Source: Gavia stellata
Lineage: Eukaryota; Chordata; Aves; Gaviiformes; Gaviidae
NCBI RefSeq assembly: GCF_030936135.1
Contig: NC_082603.1
Span: 19,558,880-19,622,879, forward strand
Direction: 5' to 3'
Length of the DNA: 64,000 nt
A model generated the notes under the pieces. It searched no databases and was not told the origin of the DNA. It was given only the letters and a program-made list of their open reading frames with translations. Within the stretch, counting starts at the first letter, position 1. Each line of letters starts with the position of its first letter. The position numbers were made by a program, and so were the translations under genes. This document shows, in pieces, positions 36,285 through 49,123 of this stretch.

Positions 36285-39200
36285 GTAAGTAAAGCTACTA
36301 CTGTTCTTTCAAATATGAAATACTGTCACAGCTGAATGACAAAATGGCTTTTAAGTACTACTACAAGTAGTCATAAATTTCATATATTATATCAGGAAAG
36401 TTGCATTGACCTGAGACTCATGGAACTGGTCTCTAATAATTGATAGATGAAATTCTATTGTGTGCTTATAGAACTACTTTCTTTTCACGGATCCTGCAGT
36501 ATAATCGTTTTGTCAGTGAATAATGACACTCAACTAAAGTGAATGCAATACAGTAGCATAAAAGGAAAATCAGTATCATCAGTGTGTGGTGGGAGGAAGC
36601 TGCAGGAAAAACATCTGAGAAATTTCAGACTGGAATTTTCTTATAAATGGGGGAAGAGCTTAGGTGATAGCAGTACTTTGATTTTTTTTTTTTCTTTTTT
36701 CTGTAATGAAGATCCGAATACTGTACTTTGGACATAGTTGGACATAGAGAAGAAAGACTAATCTAGCTTTAGACATAAAATTGCACAAACAGAACGTCTC
36801 CATCTACTATGGCCAGTATTAATACCTCCCTGTTTGAAGGCTTGACAAACAAGTTAAAAAAAAGGATTTTAAAACGGGTTACAGTTAACAAAAGTTATGC
36901 TGCTTTAGACCCTCTTCTGCCACCTCTACCCACGCACAGTTCAGTTAATTGACTGCAAGACCAGAGCAAAGCTATTTTCTCTTTTCCCCCTGTTTAAAAT
37001 GCCAAAACAAGAATTGTTTAAATGACTTGTCCTACTGTAGGCGCGTGAGGAGATTAACTTGGTTAGCACAGGAGTCCATATTATCTCCATGACCATTCAA
37101 ATTCAGCAAACATAAAACCATTCCCAACTGTTGTTGCCCATTCACTCAGCTTCTTTATGGTTGTGAATTTGTTAACAGTTAAGTGCTCTTTTGAGCTGTA
37201 GGTTTGAAGGAAATGGTCAACCTGTTAGCCTGACTCCAGCCTGCATTATGTCCTCAGTTATCTTCATGTGTAGGTCCTAAAAGGGGATGGCCCTCAATTT
37301 CTGCTGTGTGCACACTATGAAACATGTTCCAGAAGCTTACAGTACAAAAGGAAAATCTTTAAAATTTTCAAGATTTTTTTTTTTCCTTTCAACTTTCGGT
37401 TATCTAAACCTGCTCAAAGATTTATATTCTATTAATATATAGCTTGCTTTTTAAAATGACTGAATAAATTTCAGTGTTTTTTCAGTAGGTTCTTAATTTT
37501 GACTACCAGTTCTTCTTTGGTACAGTAAGAAGAAAAGAAGGACTGACAAGTGCACTTGAAGATCTCTTTTGCCTTTTCATCACCAATTTCTGCAATTATG
37601 CAATCTAAATTTATCTTGACAAAATTTACTGCTAGGGTATTAGAACAGGTTAGAAGATGGGATAAATTTTAAAAGCATACTTAGAAATTTTAAAAAGCAG
37701 TGTAATATATTCTTCCAGCTGGTATTTTTCTTCACATTAGTATTACTCTCAGAATACTTAGATTTTCCCCCTGATTTTAACTTCTACCAGAAACAGTATT
37801 TAATGTCTCCATCTTAAGACATTAACATTCAAGAAGTGGTTTTATTTCAACTTATCACTTGGATGTTTGCTATGGAAGTTAAGTTGCCTGAAGGTCATGC
37901 TGCTGCTTTTGTAGCATTGTCTTTATAAGCTTCATTGAACTGTGTAGCCTGTCATTGACAATGTCTCGTTGCAAATAACTCTGATTCCTTTCCCATAGCT
38001 TCTGCTAGGATTTTGTTGGGGTTTTTTTCGCAGAATATATGCAAAATACACACATACATTACTTCTGTATCTGAGTGTGAAGTCTTCACCTTTAAGTATC
38101 TGTGTAAATTGTTTTGTCACTTGGCTTACTCCCACAGACTTGATTGGTTGTCGACTACTTCTGGGTTATATTTTATTTGGCCCAAGGATGAACAGTGGGT
38201 TTTTTATAATGAGATTCACATCTTAAAATAGTTAAGGATTAAAATAAGAATTAATAAAGGTTTGTAAAAGTTACACAGTAAGGAAGTTGCACAGTTGGAA
38301 AAACCTGTACATTGCTCATGGTTACTAAATGCAATATTCTATGTTCCTGCTATATCAAAATTTCTATCAAGATTACTGGTTATGTAATTTTTAGCTACAA
38401 ATAGTTGTGTCTGCCTGAAATATGAGAATTACTACATATGGGATATATTTATAGATACTGGGAAAGCGAAGAAGTGACAAGTGATGAAAAAAATCTAGTC
38501 CTCAGCAAGATTATCTCAATCTTAAACTGAGTGTTACTCTTTGTGATATCATAACAAACTACTAAATGCTTTTGTGAATATGGCCAAGGATGTCTATTAT
38601 ATTTTTCAAATACAGCTTCTTGCGATAAATCAGGTAACAGACCATATTTCTGTAAGTCTCTTTAATAAGTTCAGTACTGAAATATTTTTCCTGCTAAGTT
38701 TCCCTTAAAAATAAATTGCTCCATTATAGATGCTGTACTGTAAAATTAATTCCTATATTTCATATATTTTGAAATTGTTCTATAGAAAACTGTTCTTAAA
38801 TATTTATTATTTAAAAGCACTCCATCAAAGTAGAACATTGAAAGCATAAGTGACAAGATTCATAGATGAAGCAATATTTTATTATACCAGGTAACACAGA
38901 AAATGTGACTGGTTTTGGCTGACATCCATAAAACTAAGGCTCTGAAATAGAATAATAAATTAGCTGGGTCAGTGATTAATCTAGCATATTTGTTTTAAAT
39001 TGACTTTTCAGTGAGTCGTGTTCTGTTCATAGATAGGAGATCAGTGTCTATACTCCTACGTTCTTCCCAGTTTGTTTAACAAAAACTGAATTAGGCTGGG
39101 TTTTTTCACTGAACATTTCTTTCATATTTCTCTGCATTCTTTTTGTTCATCAGTAGAATAACTCTCACCTCTCCATAAGAAATGGACATGCTCCCAGCAA

Positions 39201-42200
39201 ATCTGTTACAGAAACAAGGTCCTTAATCCTTGAACTCATGCAGTATGCAACTGCATTAGATCCTCTGACTTCAGAGTCAGCAAGCACTGTATTATATTGC
39301 CCAAGTTCTGCAAGTGTGTCTGGGATTCTTTTAGCTACTAAAATGTAATTTGTTATGGGATTGTATTTTTAGGTAAGATCACTTACTTCCTGATAATTTT
39401 AATCTGTAATTCTTAAATACTGGTGAAAGAAAGTTAGAAAGTTGTATTAACCTTACATCTTGCATTGGTAGAAATGTTAGTAAAACTCTTGCTAAGAAAT
39501 GTAGGATATTGTAGTGGGAGGCATGGATTGTTTTATCATAATCTTTTATAAACAGATGATATACAAACTGAAACAGTACTTCTCTTCAGATTTAGAAATG
39601 TCTCTTGCCCTACTGCTTCTACAAAGTACCCTGTCTTTGGTTTTTTGTGAAGTTTCTTCTTCAGGCTTGATCAGAGGCTCTGTCTTGGATTTGTTTTTGA
39701 AAGCATGTGGTGCTTTGTATAAAATCATGAACAGCTGCATTGTACCTTGATTAATAGACTACAAATAGTAGTTATTGATGTGCCATATGACTTCTTAAAT
39801 TTAAATTCTTATCTCAAACTGAGGTCCCCAAAAGGTAAAGAGCTGTAGCCATTAAAATGTAAATGAGTGTTTGATGTCTGCTGTAGCTCTGTGGTTTTGC
39901 TAGGCCCTCATGGTATCTTTTGAAGCAGGCTCATGCAATCTTCAAAACTGCAGAGCATGTATTTGCTTTTGAAGAGTCTGAGGAAAGAAATGGATGCTTT
40001 TGGTTTGCTTGTATTCCCAGTGATTTACACATTCACATTTTTAGCAAATATTGCCAGTTGTCTTAGCAATGCTTAGATATTTGTGACTTAATTAAATGTT
40101 GGTTTTTCCTGTCTTCATAAAATATCACTCTGCTAGTCTTCCTTTTGTTTTGGTTCCTTTTCTTTTCCATAGGTTTAACACTTGATAATTAGCAATGTCT
40201 CAATAAAACCATTGTTTTATTCAAGTTCATTCAAGTTTTTTTACTTTCAAACTGCTTGTATCTAATAATTCAGGGCTTAGTTAAGCAAGCTACCCTTTAT
40301 TTCATTGGTTTATGCTAAGTAATATTACATTTGCTTTCTGTATATTGAAATGAACTCAAAACAACTATTTATAGATAATCCTAGATGTACTTTAATCATC
40401 CTCTTGTGTGTTAGTATTAGATCACTTCAGGTATATCCTATAACATGCTTTGTATACATTTAGCCTTTCTTACTTTTGAGTTTTAAAAATCAGTTGTACA
40501 TGCTGCACTGAGTTGCACAAAGTACCATGCTACTGTTTAATAAAATGAGAGTCTTTTGAAAGATAGTAATAACTCATGTGCTTCCTATTGCTAATTCAAT
40601 GTGTGAAACATTTAAATGCATCACAAAAAGACTAATTATTTCTCTAAAAATAGATGATAATTTATACCAATTTTGAAATATTCCTCCTTACTCATGTATG
40701 ATGATGGAAGCATTCCTTTCATGTTGCTTTTGGAGCACTAACAGTTCTTTGCCTTGATCACATAATGGGCTCTTTTGGTGTAATACGGAGGGACAGAAGG
40801 GATAGTCACCTCCATCAAAAAAGTATGCTGCTGCTTTTCAGTGCAGAATCAGCATTTTTGATGAGACTTAGCTGTAATATGAAGCTGTGTATCTGTACAC
40901 AGCATCAAGAATTTAGAAGAAGCTAAAGGGTTCTGTTTACTAGAAAAATAGCATAAACTGAGACGGGTATGTCCAGTTTAAAAAGTTGTATGAATCCCCA
41001 TGGGCATCTATAGTCCTCATAATTGTTACAACAGTAAGCAATGGAATAAATCTAAACTAAAAGCACAGCTTTTTAAATAAGAAAAGGATTAGAAGTTTGA
41101 ACAAGTGGACTTTTCCATTACTGGCAGATACTTAATCACATTAGATTCTTGCTAGAAGACATGCTGTAGCTTACCAGGAGGAAAAATTGTGCAGTAAAAA
41201 TTTATTGCTGACCTTGTGCTGAAGATTGGACTGGTTCTGACTTGTGCTTTTCTGCCATTAAAATCTGAAACTGATACAATAGAGACAGTAATGTGTTTTA
41301 AGCTCCTCCAGGCCTTTCTGATTTGAGGCCATTATAATCCTTCTGATGCGTGTAGAGACAGACAGGGTTAAAAATGCTTGTCTGTGTGGGATTTTACTGC
41401 CATTGTATATTGACTCTTATTCAAGTATTAAGAGGTAAGTTTAATTTTTTCTCAACATCATTTTGTATTTTTTCAGTTACAGATCAAGTAGGAGATCTTT
41501 GCTGCTAAAACTGGAATCTAAATATTCCTGAATTCCTTGGCTGTCTGGATCATGCCGTTAATGTAGAGCAGCAGATAGTCAACTCTATTTACAGAGAAGT
41601 TATGCCTAGCGTATAGATCTGCAACTCTGCATGGAGAGATGTGGCATCATGTCCATTTTGGGCCAGGAAGTTTTCTTATAGTATATACTACTGTGCCTAA
41701 GAGAGAATAGGCGCAGGCGTGTGCATGCCTATACATAGACTTGCCATTTGGGCATAAGTGATTCTTAGATTCCTTAGTAATCTCCAGTTAGGACTCTAGG
41801 CTTTAATTCCAACAGACTAGTTTTCACAGACTTTCTCAAAACAAAGAGGCATTATGTATCAAAACAAAGTGACATTATAACAGTAGCAGTGAGATTCTCC
41901 GTTCTACTGTGTTCGTAGGCAGAGGCTGCTCTTGGGTCTTTAAAAGCATTGTTCAGTATTACCTCTTTTTGCAAAACAGTTTGGCGCTGGGCAGGCTTTA
42001 AAATGTCCATACACACCTGATCCTTTTCTCTGACCCTTGTAGTTGTAGTTGATTGCGTGGCAATCAAGTCTGCCCTGTAGGCTTACCTCAGGGTTGCCTT
42101 CAAACGGAAGGCATATGCTTTGGTATTGCAAATGTTTTATAAGAGCATAAGGTGAAGTGATTTTCTTAACATTGTGTGAAAGGACAGTTGCAAAGCTGGC

Positions 42201-45136
42201 AGTAGAACAGCTCTGACTTCTAGTCTGGTGTTTAATTCACCGGAACATAGTGTCATGGCACCAAGCTCAGAGTTCATCTTATGGAAGTCAAAGTGGAAAA
42301 TGCCTTCCTTGCTCACCCATGCTTGTTTCTCTGCAGTGTGTAATTTCTAAAGCTGCTACAGGAAAATGGGGAGACAGCTAGGTTTTTAGTATTCAACATC
42401 AAACTATTAAATAGTGGTGTAAAGATGTGCAAGTAGACTTCAGACATAGGACCATAGGAAGCGACAATGTTGATGTCAGGGTATAGAGAGGAAACTGTTG
42501 GGGCAGTGCTGAAGGTGGAGCATGTGCACCACCACGTCACATGATAAGCAAGCAGCCACATGTCCCAAAATGTGCACTGTAGCTGCATATGACTTCCTAA
42601 CCCCATCAATTCCATTCAAAGGCTGTTTATTCAACTTAGGGCATGATTTTGTGGAAAGGGAAAAAAAAAAGCATTTAATGGGATAATCTGATTTTTAACA
42701 CATATCAATATATTAATTTCTCACTTCAGCTTCCAAAATTGAGAATATACAAATTAAGTTATTTGTACAGTGAATGTTTTTCTTTGTTGCATTGCAAATT
42801 CAAGTGACTAATGCTGATCGTAGTGACTTTCTGCATTAGAAATAAATATGCCATTAACAGAAACCGATTTTGTTCCAGCTGTCTAAAATTTCAGGAAAAA
42901 TGTTCTGTAGTGCTTCAGCTTTCAGAAGATTTAGACATTTGACATTGATAAAAGTGTGTAATAGCTACTTTTAAACTGACAAAAGGTAATACTGCCTATA
43001 GAATACTTTCTTCTTCCACCTAATTCTGTTCCCATTTTGTGCAAGCTTGTTCAGTCCAACACTGCAGCCAGAGAACGGCCACTCCTGTCTAAATGAGCTT
43101 TCATCTATCACTCAAGTAACAAATCCTCACACCTGTTACAAACTTAAAGTGCTGTAACCTGAGTTAACCCTCAAAGGCTATTCTTTAATACAGTGAAGTT
43201 CCACAGTTCAGATTTGCTTCTGAAACTTTATCCATTTTACTATGCTCTTACAGTTTTTCTTTAAGTTTTGCAATTAAAGTTACCCACTGTACTGACTGCT
43301 TCTTACAACCTCCTTTTCATATAAAGCCCTAGAGACTGATTTCAGCTTTAGACTCAAATTGGAAAAAAAAGTGGAAAAATTCCCCATGAAATAGTTCAAC
43401 ATGCTGTGGACTTAACAAGGAATAAGAAATATCTTTACCACTTTTTTGCATGTTACTGTTGATGACAGCCAAGACAACTAACAGGTCACAAGGACATGGG
43501 AAACACTGAAGTTGAAAATTATATCTTTTTGAGTTTAAATCAGAATTGAACTGCAGCATGTGAGCAAGTACTGATTATTTAGTGCTGTTTGAAATAGTTA
43601 CACAAGTACAGCTTACAGTATGACATTAGTGTATAGTTCTACAGAAGAACAAAAACAAGCCTTATTTTCTTCTTCAGGGGTTTAGTATATCTGGCAGCTC
43701 ATTGGGCCATTGGTATTTTTTCAACTTATTTATACTGCGTAGTGGATGGTGCAGCAGGCAGAGTGTATGATTTTGATCTGTACTGGGAGTACAGTGGAAG
43801 AGGGAAGAAAATAAATGCCACTCTGTATGTACATACTGAGAAAGTGTTAAGGTTACTCTCTACAGTAATATAAATATAGGTATAAAGATGCCAGGGGACA
43901 TCTTTACAATTACTGATGAAAGCACTACACTTTGTGAGGCAGTATGAAACATTAGTCCTGAGGTTGCACTCATCTCCATGCACCAGCTGGATGCACTGCA
44001 ATTTGTGAGAGATTCATTGTTGTCTAACCTTGAAAAAGCAGCTTTAACATGCAGCTAGTACCTTTGTAAGAGTCAATCCGTACTGACAGGGTTCATCCTT
44101 GGGGAGACTCTACTGACATACTACAGGAGTGTCCTGAATCCACTTAATGGCAGTACAGATACTAAATTCAGCCTTCAGCATAACCTGAATGTAAGAAGGA
44201 GGAATGAAGACTATGCTATTTTCTAAATCAATTTTAAATACTTCTATAACTCAGACATTCATTGGGCTAAAGTGTTTGGAAGTAGGGGATTATGCTCACA
44301 CTTTGTCCTGAAATAATTCGTATAATCTTTTCTTTTTGAAGTTATCATTAACACAAGGCCTGGGTTGTGCTGTAGGGATAGAGGGACTATGGTGCTGTTA
44401 ATGCTTGCTGTTTGCTGACTGGTGCTTCAAGCAAAGAATTGTTCATCAGCCCCCCTCCTCAGATCTGAACTTCTCTCTTGTAGCTACATGACAGGCCATA
44501 GAGTACATCTTAAAGCAGATTGCCTTTAGGAGTGTCAAGAGAGGAGGAGATACCAGCTTCTCTTCTTGTTGCCTGTTCTTGTTTTCTTGCTGGTTTTCGA
44601 CATGTAATCTCAGAGATCTCTGCAAGACAAGATTGTCCGTCTTGTTTGCAAGAATAACACCTCTACCCACAGTTTCCTCTGTGCCCTTTCACCTACGCTG
44701 CTGCAGCTTCTGTGAAGTGTGCTGATGGGATGTGTATTGTATTTAGCCTCCCTCATAAAGCTTATTTTCAGACAGATTTTGATCACTCTAATGTTTTTCC
44801 TCACATTTGTGTATCACAGCAGCATATGGGCCAGTCTACTGAAGGCTGTCAGTTGTACATGCAGATAAACTGATTTAGACAGTTGCAGTAGTGTTTGAGG
44901 AAAATCCAAGCAGATATGAAGCTCGTTTGGAATACTAGCAAAAATAGTGTGTTCCTTAGGCATAATAGGTTTACTATTATTAATTTTGTGAGGATATTAA
45001 GACTTTTAACATTAAAATATCTTCTAAAGCATCATTCCAAAAGAAATAATTTGGGGAGTACTAGCTTGAATGTAAAACTACTTTATGCAAGTGGAGAAGA
45101 GTTTGATTATCTTTCTTTCTTTTCTCCAAACCATAG
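36285..45136 (+). other. SELENOF: SELENOF intron 3 (8.9 kb)
   Basis: The intron runs from donor GTAAGT to acceptor TTTTCTCCAAACCATAG. It is AT-rich, with no repeat family that I recognise. One box C/D snoRNA-like structure is noted at 38473-38538. No additional coding exon is supported. Confidence 0.87.
38473..38538 (+). ncRNA. Box C/D snoRNA-like sequence (weak candidate)
   Basis: A 7-bp terminal stem (AGTGACA with TGTTACT, one G-U pair) brackets a perfect C box GTGATGA at 38481-38487 and a D box CTGA at 38527-38530, in the sense orientation of the host intron. Points against it: it is only 66 nt long, has no clear C'/D' pair, and the would-be guide contains a self-complementary AAGATT/AATCTT. 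I recognise no rRNA target. It may be a chance arrangement. Confidence 0.2.
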
Positions 45137-45186
45137 CTTTTGTCAGGAGCGATAAGCCAAAACTCTTCAGGGGACTGCAAATCAAG
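45137..45186 (+). CDS. SELENOF: SELENOF exon 4: thioredoxin-like fold
   Basis: The exon is 50 bases. With the last G of exon 3 it encodes AFVRSDKPKLFRGLQIK (residues 101-117). This is the strongly conserved segment after the redox site, forming part of the thioredoxin-like core. The acceptor is AAACCATAG and the donor GTGAGT; it ends in phase 0. It shows no unusual features, and the sequence is as conserved as expected for the family. Confidence 0.96.
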
Positions 45187-47638
45187 GTGAGTAGTAACCT
45201 AACTTTTTTATTTGGGATGCTAGGAAGTATTAAGCTTGGTGGAGACATTCCTTCAGTGGATTGTTCCTTATTTGCTGATCAAGTAATCCTTTAGCAGAGG
45301 ACATATATTTGCATTGCCAGTATAAATCTTTATGAGTTTCTGCTGCTAATACTAATTGGGTTATTGCTCAGTAACTGTTTGGTACCAATTCTTTTTTGTT
45401 GTTGAGGTTTTGTTGTTTTTGTCGTTGTTTGTTGGTTTTTAATCCAAGAAAAAAATGTACTGGAACCCATACATAATAGCAGATGGCAAAAGAATCTGAG
45501 GAATGCTTGCATTCTGTCACTACTCTGTGGATATCTTGGATTTACTCAAGCTTATTCTGCTATAGTTTCCTTTTCTCCTGTTCTGTTTTCCCCTCATTTT
45601 CTGATGGAGCTGCCATTTCCAAACATTCGGTGATTCTTAAGATTTTTCTCCTCCCTCTCAGAATTTCCTTGATGTGTTCTATGATTATGTTTCTCTTTAT
45701 AGTCTTCAAACATCCACCTTTATAGAAATACATATACTGAATGGTGTTTCTTATGACTTGCATATATGCAAAGCTGCATAAGCTGCACTGCCTTAAGCTC
45801 AAACAATTCTTCGTTTTTGAGATCTAGTGTAAAACTTCGCCTTCCTCTTAAAATCCTGTGTGAACTTCTAGTGTACTTCACAGATATACATCTTGATTCT
45901 CACATCTTGTGCTCCCATCTCTATTCACCAAATGGCACCATCTGGAATCACTTCATAGCTATGCATGGCTGCAATAAGTGATTTGTCTTCTCAGCAGCAG
46001 ATTCCATCTAAAACAGATTTCCTCTGTCTCATGCATTCATGTCTGTGTCCTCCAATTTCTTTCAAAAGCTTTCTCTCCTTCTGCATGTCTGACTATTTCA
46101 TTTTTAAACTTTGTAGCTGTATTGAACATCAAAGCAGTCTAGACTACAATTGGTACAGAGCACTACCAGAAAAAATTTAGTGCACATGGATCTGGTATTT
46201 ATTTTACAAGACTTTTGGAAAACGGACTAGAGATGCCACTAGCTTCATTAAGTAAAACCAACTAGGTTAGCTCAGCAGGGTTAAGTAAAATACTCGTGGG
46301 GAAATCTTTCCATAAACTTAAATGGTTAGAGCCTTCTAGTACTGTTAAAAGCTTTTATTTGCATTACATATTTTGTGACTTAGTGAGTCTTCAGAAGCAT
46401 TAAAATATTATGTTACCAGCAAAGCCTAGTAGGCATAGATACAACACAGCAGGAAAGATTGTGATTACATTCGAAATTGATAGTAGAACTTTGAGCTGTT
46501 ACAGTGACTGGAAATTTCTAAAATGGTAAAAAGACTACTTATTATATGAGAAAAATCATTCAACTGCTTGATTCAAAAATCCAACTCCGGGAACTAAAAC
46601 CAGCTGAAGTAGAATACCATCTTTCAAAACTAGGCTTATGGCACTGCTCCCCTGCATATGCAGTAGCTTGTGTAGTGGGCCAAGGAGAACAAGAAGTAGA
46701 TGTTTCTTACACCCACACAATCTCTTCATTTGACTTATTCCTCCACTTTCCTCTCTTTGACATTAAATGCAAGTCAGAAGTCTGAACTGAATCTGTTTCC
46801 TACCTGTTTTACTTAAGGCAAGTAACTCTGTTCTGGATCTCAAGATAAACATTTACTGCTCTTAAATGAATGTGTTTTATTTTCCTGTAAAATTAGGCCA
46901 TTTTGTCCCTTATGCTTCCTTCATTTCTCCCACCGTCATTCCTTAGGACTAGGCAAGAAAGCATCTAATCCAGAGCTGCAAACACTGGCCAACTGCTGCT
47001 GGTGGAGTGTGCAACCTACAGCATCTCTGTCTTTAAAGCTTCAGTATGGTGTCTCCCCTCTTGCTGGTTCTTCCTTTGCATACACACATGCACATAAACT
47101 CTAGCTTTGAACATCTACTTCTCCTTTGAATCTAGACAGTAGGTGAAAAATATTGGAGGAGAAGAGGTAGCAGCATAGGAGAGAACAAGCTGAAAGACTG
47201 ATCTCATAAGCTTAATTTGATTTTTATATATCTGGTTTCTTCAAGAAAAGTAGAATTCATTGTTGTTAAACACTCTAGTAATTCATAAAATTCATAAAAT
47301 CAGAACAAAATATGTGGCACTGGAATATTTATAGCATTGAGCATTGTCAGGAACAGCCAAGCTTGTCTGTTTGTTTTTTAAGAATTCTAAGCTTTAAAAA
47401 GTCAAAGCTTAGGGTGATTTCTTAGCACAAATTGTATTGCCAAAGTTTGCTCAGAATACTCTGATTTAATTTAGTGCTCTGTTCTTAAGTATTCATACTT
47501 CATGGTGTCACTCTCTGGAGTTTTTACTGTTCTTGCTTTGACATTGTTTTAACTGATCTGAATCAGTTGGGGTGGGGTGGGGAGAAGTGTTAATATGGAG
47601 AATGCATTTCCCAGCCCAAGGTTGTTTTTTTTCTGCAG
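45187..47638 (+). other. SELENOF: SELENOF intron 4 (2.5 kb)
   Basis: The intron runs from donor GTGAGT to the pyrimidine-rich acceptor GTTTTTTTTCTGCAG. It has a GTT-rich low-complexity patch at about 45393-45440. Short ORFs here (60-80 codons) have no recognisable product. Confidence 0.87.
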
Positions 47639-47770
47639 TATGTGCGTGGTTCTGACCCTGTACTAAAGCTGCTGGACGACAGTGGGAACATTGCAGAAGA
47701 ACTGAGCATCCTGAAGTGGAATACAGATAGCGTGGAAGAATTTCTAAGCGAAAAATTAGAACGTCTATAA
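47639..47770 (+). CDS. SELENOF: SELENOF exon 5: C-terminus and stop
   Basis: This exon has 43 codons and TAA at 47768-47770. It begins YVRGSDPVLKLLDDSGNIAE and continues ELSILKWNTDSVEEFLSEKL, ending Glu-Arg-Leu (residues 118-160). This is the last part of the thioredoxin-like domain. The block SILKWNTDSVEEFLSEKLER is the family signature. The final residue is Leu where I recall Ile in the human protein. There is no KDEL-like retention signal, in line with the known retention of SELENOF through its complex with UGGT. Confidence 0.97.
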   Translation, partial: YVRGSDPVLKLLDDSGNIAEELSILKWNTDSVEEFLSEKLERL

Positions 47771-48313
47771 ATCATTGTTTTCAGTCCTCTTTCCTTTTCA
47801 TGTTTTGTCATGGTAATCTTCTCAGATGTAGTGTGCTACAATTGAAAAAACATTCCAGCTTCTATATTAATTTTAAAATATCTGTTTTGCTGTACTAAAC
47901 ATCTTGTAATTAGAAGGGGAAGCTTCATCACACATATCTGACAAGTTGACAAACAGAATAGCTTGTCTTAATATATTTCAGCTCTTAATGCATTTATCAC
48001 TAACAAAATGCTTTGTTTCAAAGTTAATTATGCAAATACCAGTTTAATTGGACCTGTTTTTACAAATGCTCTTAAGAGCTTCAAATAATTGAAATTATTA
48101 CCATGCTTTTTGTCTGCTGCTGTTTGCAAGAAAGTCAGAACCAAATGCAGTGTACTATCTCCCAAAGAAACTTGACTGCTGATGCCCTCTTCTTTTTTGT
48201 ATTATTTGAACTGTCCTTTTTATAGAAGCATTGTTTACAGTGAGTATCTAGTTCACAGGTTTTGAAGCTGATGGAGGAACTCATGCTCTGGTACTGTGAA
48301 ACACTTACTTAGT

Positions 48314-48382
48314 AAGTACACTTTAGTGAAGACTACATAGAAAACCTCTGAGGTGTATGGAAGTCAGATGTCAGGTGTGCTT
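48314..48382 (+). promoter_or_regulatory. SELENOF: SECIS element, form 2 (candidate)
   Basis: Helix I: AAGTACAC (48314-48321) pairs with GTGTGCTT (48375-48382), 8 bp with one G-U. An internal loop follows, then the SECIS core: GTGA at 48326-48329 opposite AGAT at 48366-48369, supplying the tandem G-A pairs. Helix II: ACT.C.ATA (from 48332) pairs with TATGGAAGT (48355-48363). The apical loop begins with AAAA at 48341-48344, the unpaired adenosines of the motif, and a mini-stem CCT/AGG (48345-48347 with 48351-48353) makes it form 2. It lies 543 bases after the stop codon, about where the family's SECIS is found. SBP2 binds the G-A core and recruits EEFSEC. Confidence 0.82.
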
Positions 48383-48599
48383 TTTGTTAAGTGTTTTGCT
48401 TCAGAAAACATGAGATACAAGTCTTGAAAAACCTTTCCTTCTACCTTTCACAAGTTTATGAAATGAATTTATAAACTCTTCTTTTAAAATGTATATTTTT
48501 CTGTCTCAGTTGAAATTTATGTGAACAGGGAATATAGACGGTATGTATGGTAATGAGTCAAATCCATTATGACTTGTCAGGTTTTTTCCACTTAGAGTG

Positions 48600-48605
48600 A
48601 ATAAA
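48600..48605 (+). terminator. SELENOF: SELENOF poly(A) signal, probable main site
   Basis: AATAAA with a GT-rich stretch about 20 bases downstream. It is the first canonical hexamer after the SECIS. Confidence 0.65.
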
Positions 48606-49117
48606 TATGGTAAGCAAGAATAATGTGGTTTTTGCTGAAGCCTAATTAGCAAATAAGTCTTTCCTTTCCTTTAACTACTTCATGCACACCAGTTTTTGGT
48701 TGAATGGGTGTTATCCTGTGGCCTGAATTGGTACTCAGTTTTTCTCTTCATATATAATTTTATATCTATCATCTCAAGGAATTTCTGTACAACTTACAGA
48801 TTTTAGTCCCAACTTTTGAGAAAAAAATCATCAACTTCATAGCAGAACAATAAACTTGGGACTGAGACCACACTAAATTATCAGAAGTAATACACTAAGG
48901 TGGTTTTTTAGGCATAGCCTTCTGAGTTTTTATTCCTGAAATACTCTTATAGACTCTTAGAACGTGCATGCAGCTGGGTCACATGATGTGATCCTTGTTG
49001 TTCTTGCTCTCACTCTTATTCTATGCCTTTCACTCCTATCCTTGTAAAACATGCTGCTCATCTTGCAGATGACTCAGTGTGGGACAGCTACAATGGTGGT
49101 CACCACTGTCTTTGAGA

Positions 49118-49123
49118 AATAAA
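49118..49123 (+). terminator. SELENOF: SELENOF distal poly(A) signal (possible)
   Basis: AATAAA about 1.35 kb after the stop codon. Use is uncertain. Another hexamer is at 48849-48854. Confidence 0.35.

Larger units (their letters stand above)
19808..47770 (+). other. SELENOF: SELENOF gene, coding span (5 coding exons)
   Basis: SELENOF (SEP15) is an ER-resident thioredoxin-like selenoprotein. It binds UDP-glucose:glycoprotein glucosyltransferase (UGGT) and is thought to assist disulfide quality control of glycoproteins. The joined exons (19808-19876, 22815-22982, 36221-36284, 45137-45186, 47639-47770) give 160 residues when the UGA in exon 3 is read as Sec, near the about 165 of the human protein. 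All introns are GT-AG and all junction phases agree. Layout: signal peptide about 1-23, Cys-rich UGGT-binding region about 36-69 with six Cys, Cys-Gly-Sec redox site at 89-91, then the thioredoxin-like fold to the C-terminus. The 3' UTR has a SECIS candidate. The gene diverges from HS2ST1 at a shared CpG island. Confidence 0.95.

Noticed and set aside
48540..48600. ATGA-containing stretch in the SELENOF 3' UTR considered as an alternative SECIS
   Set aside because: It lacks pairing helices and an apical AA loop. The 48314-48382 structure fits every part of the motif far better.
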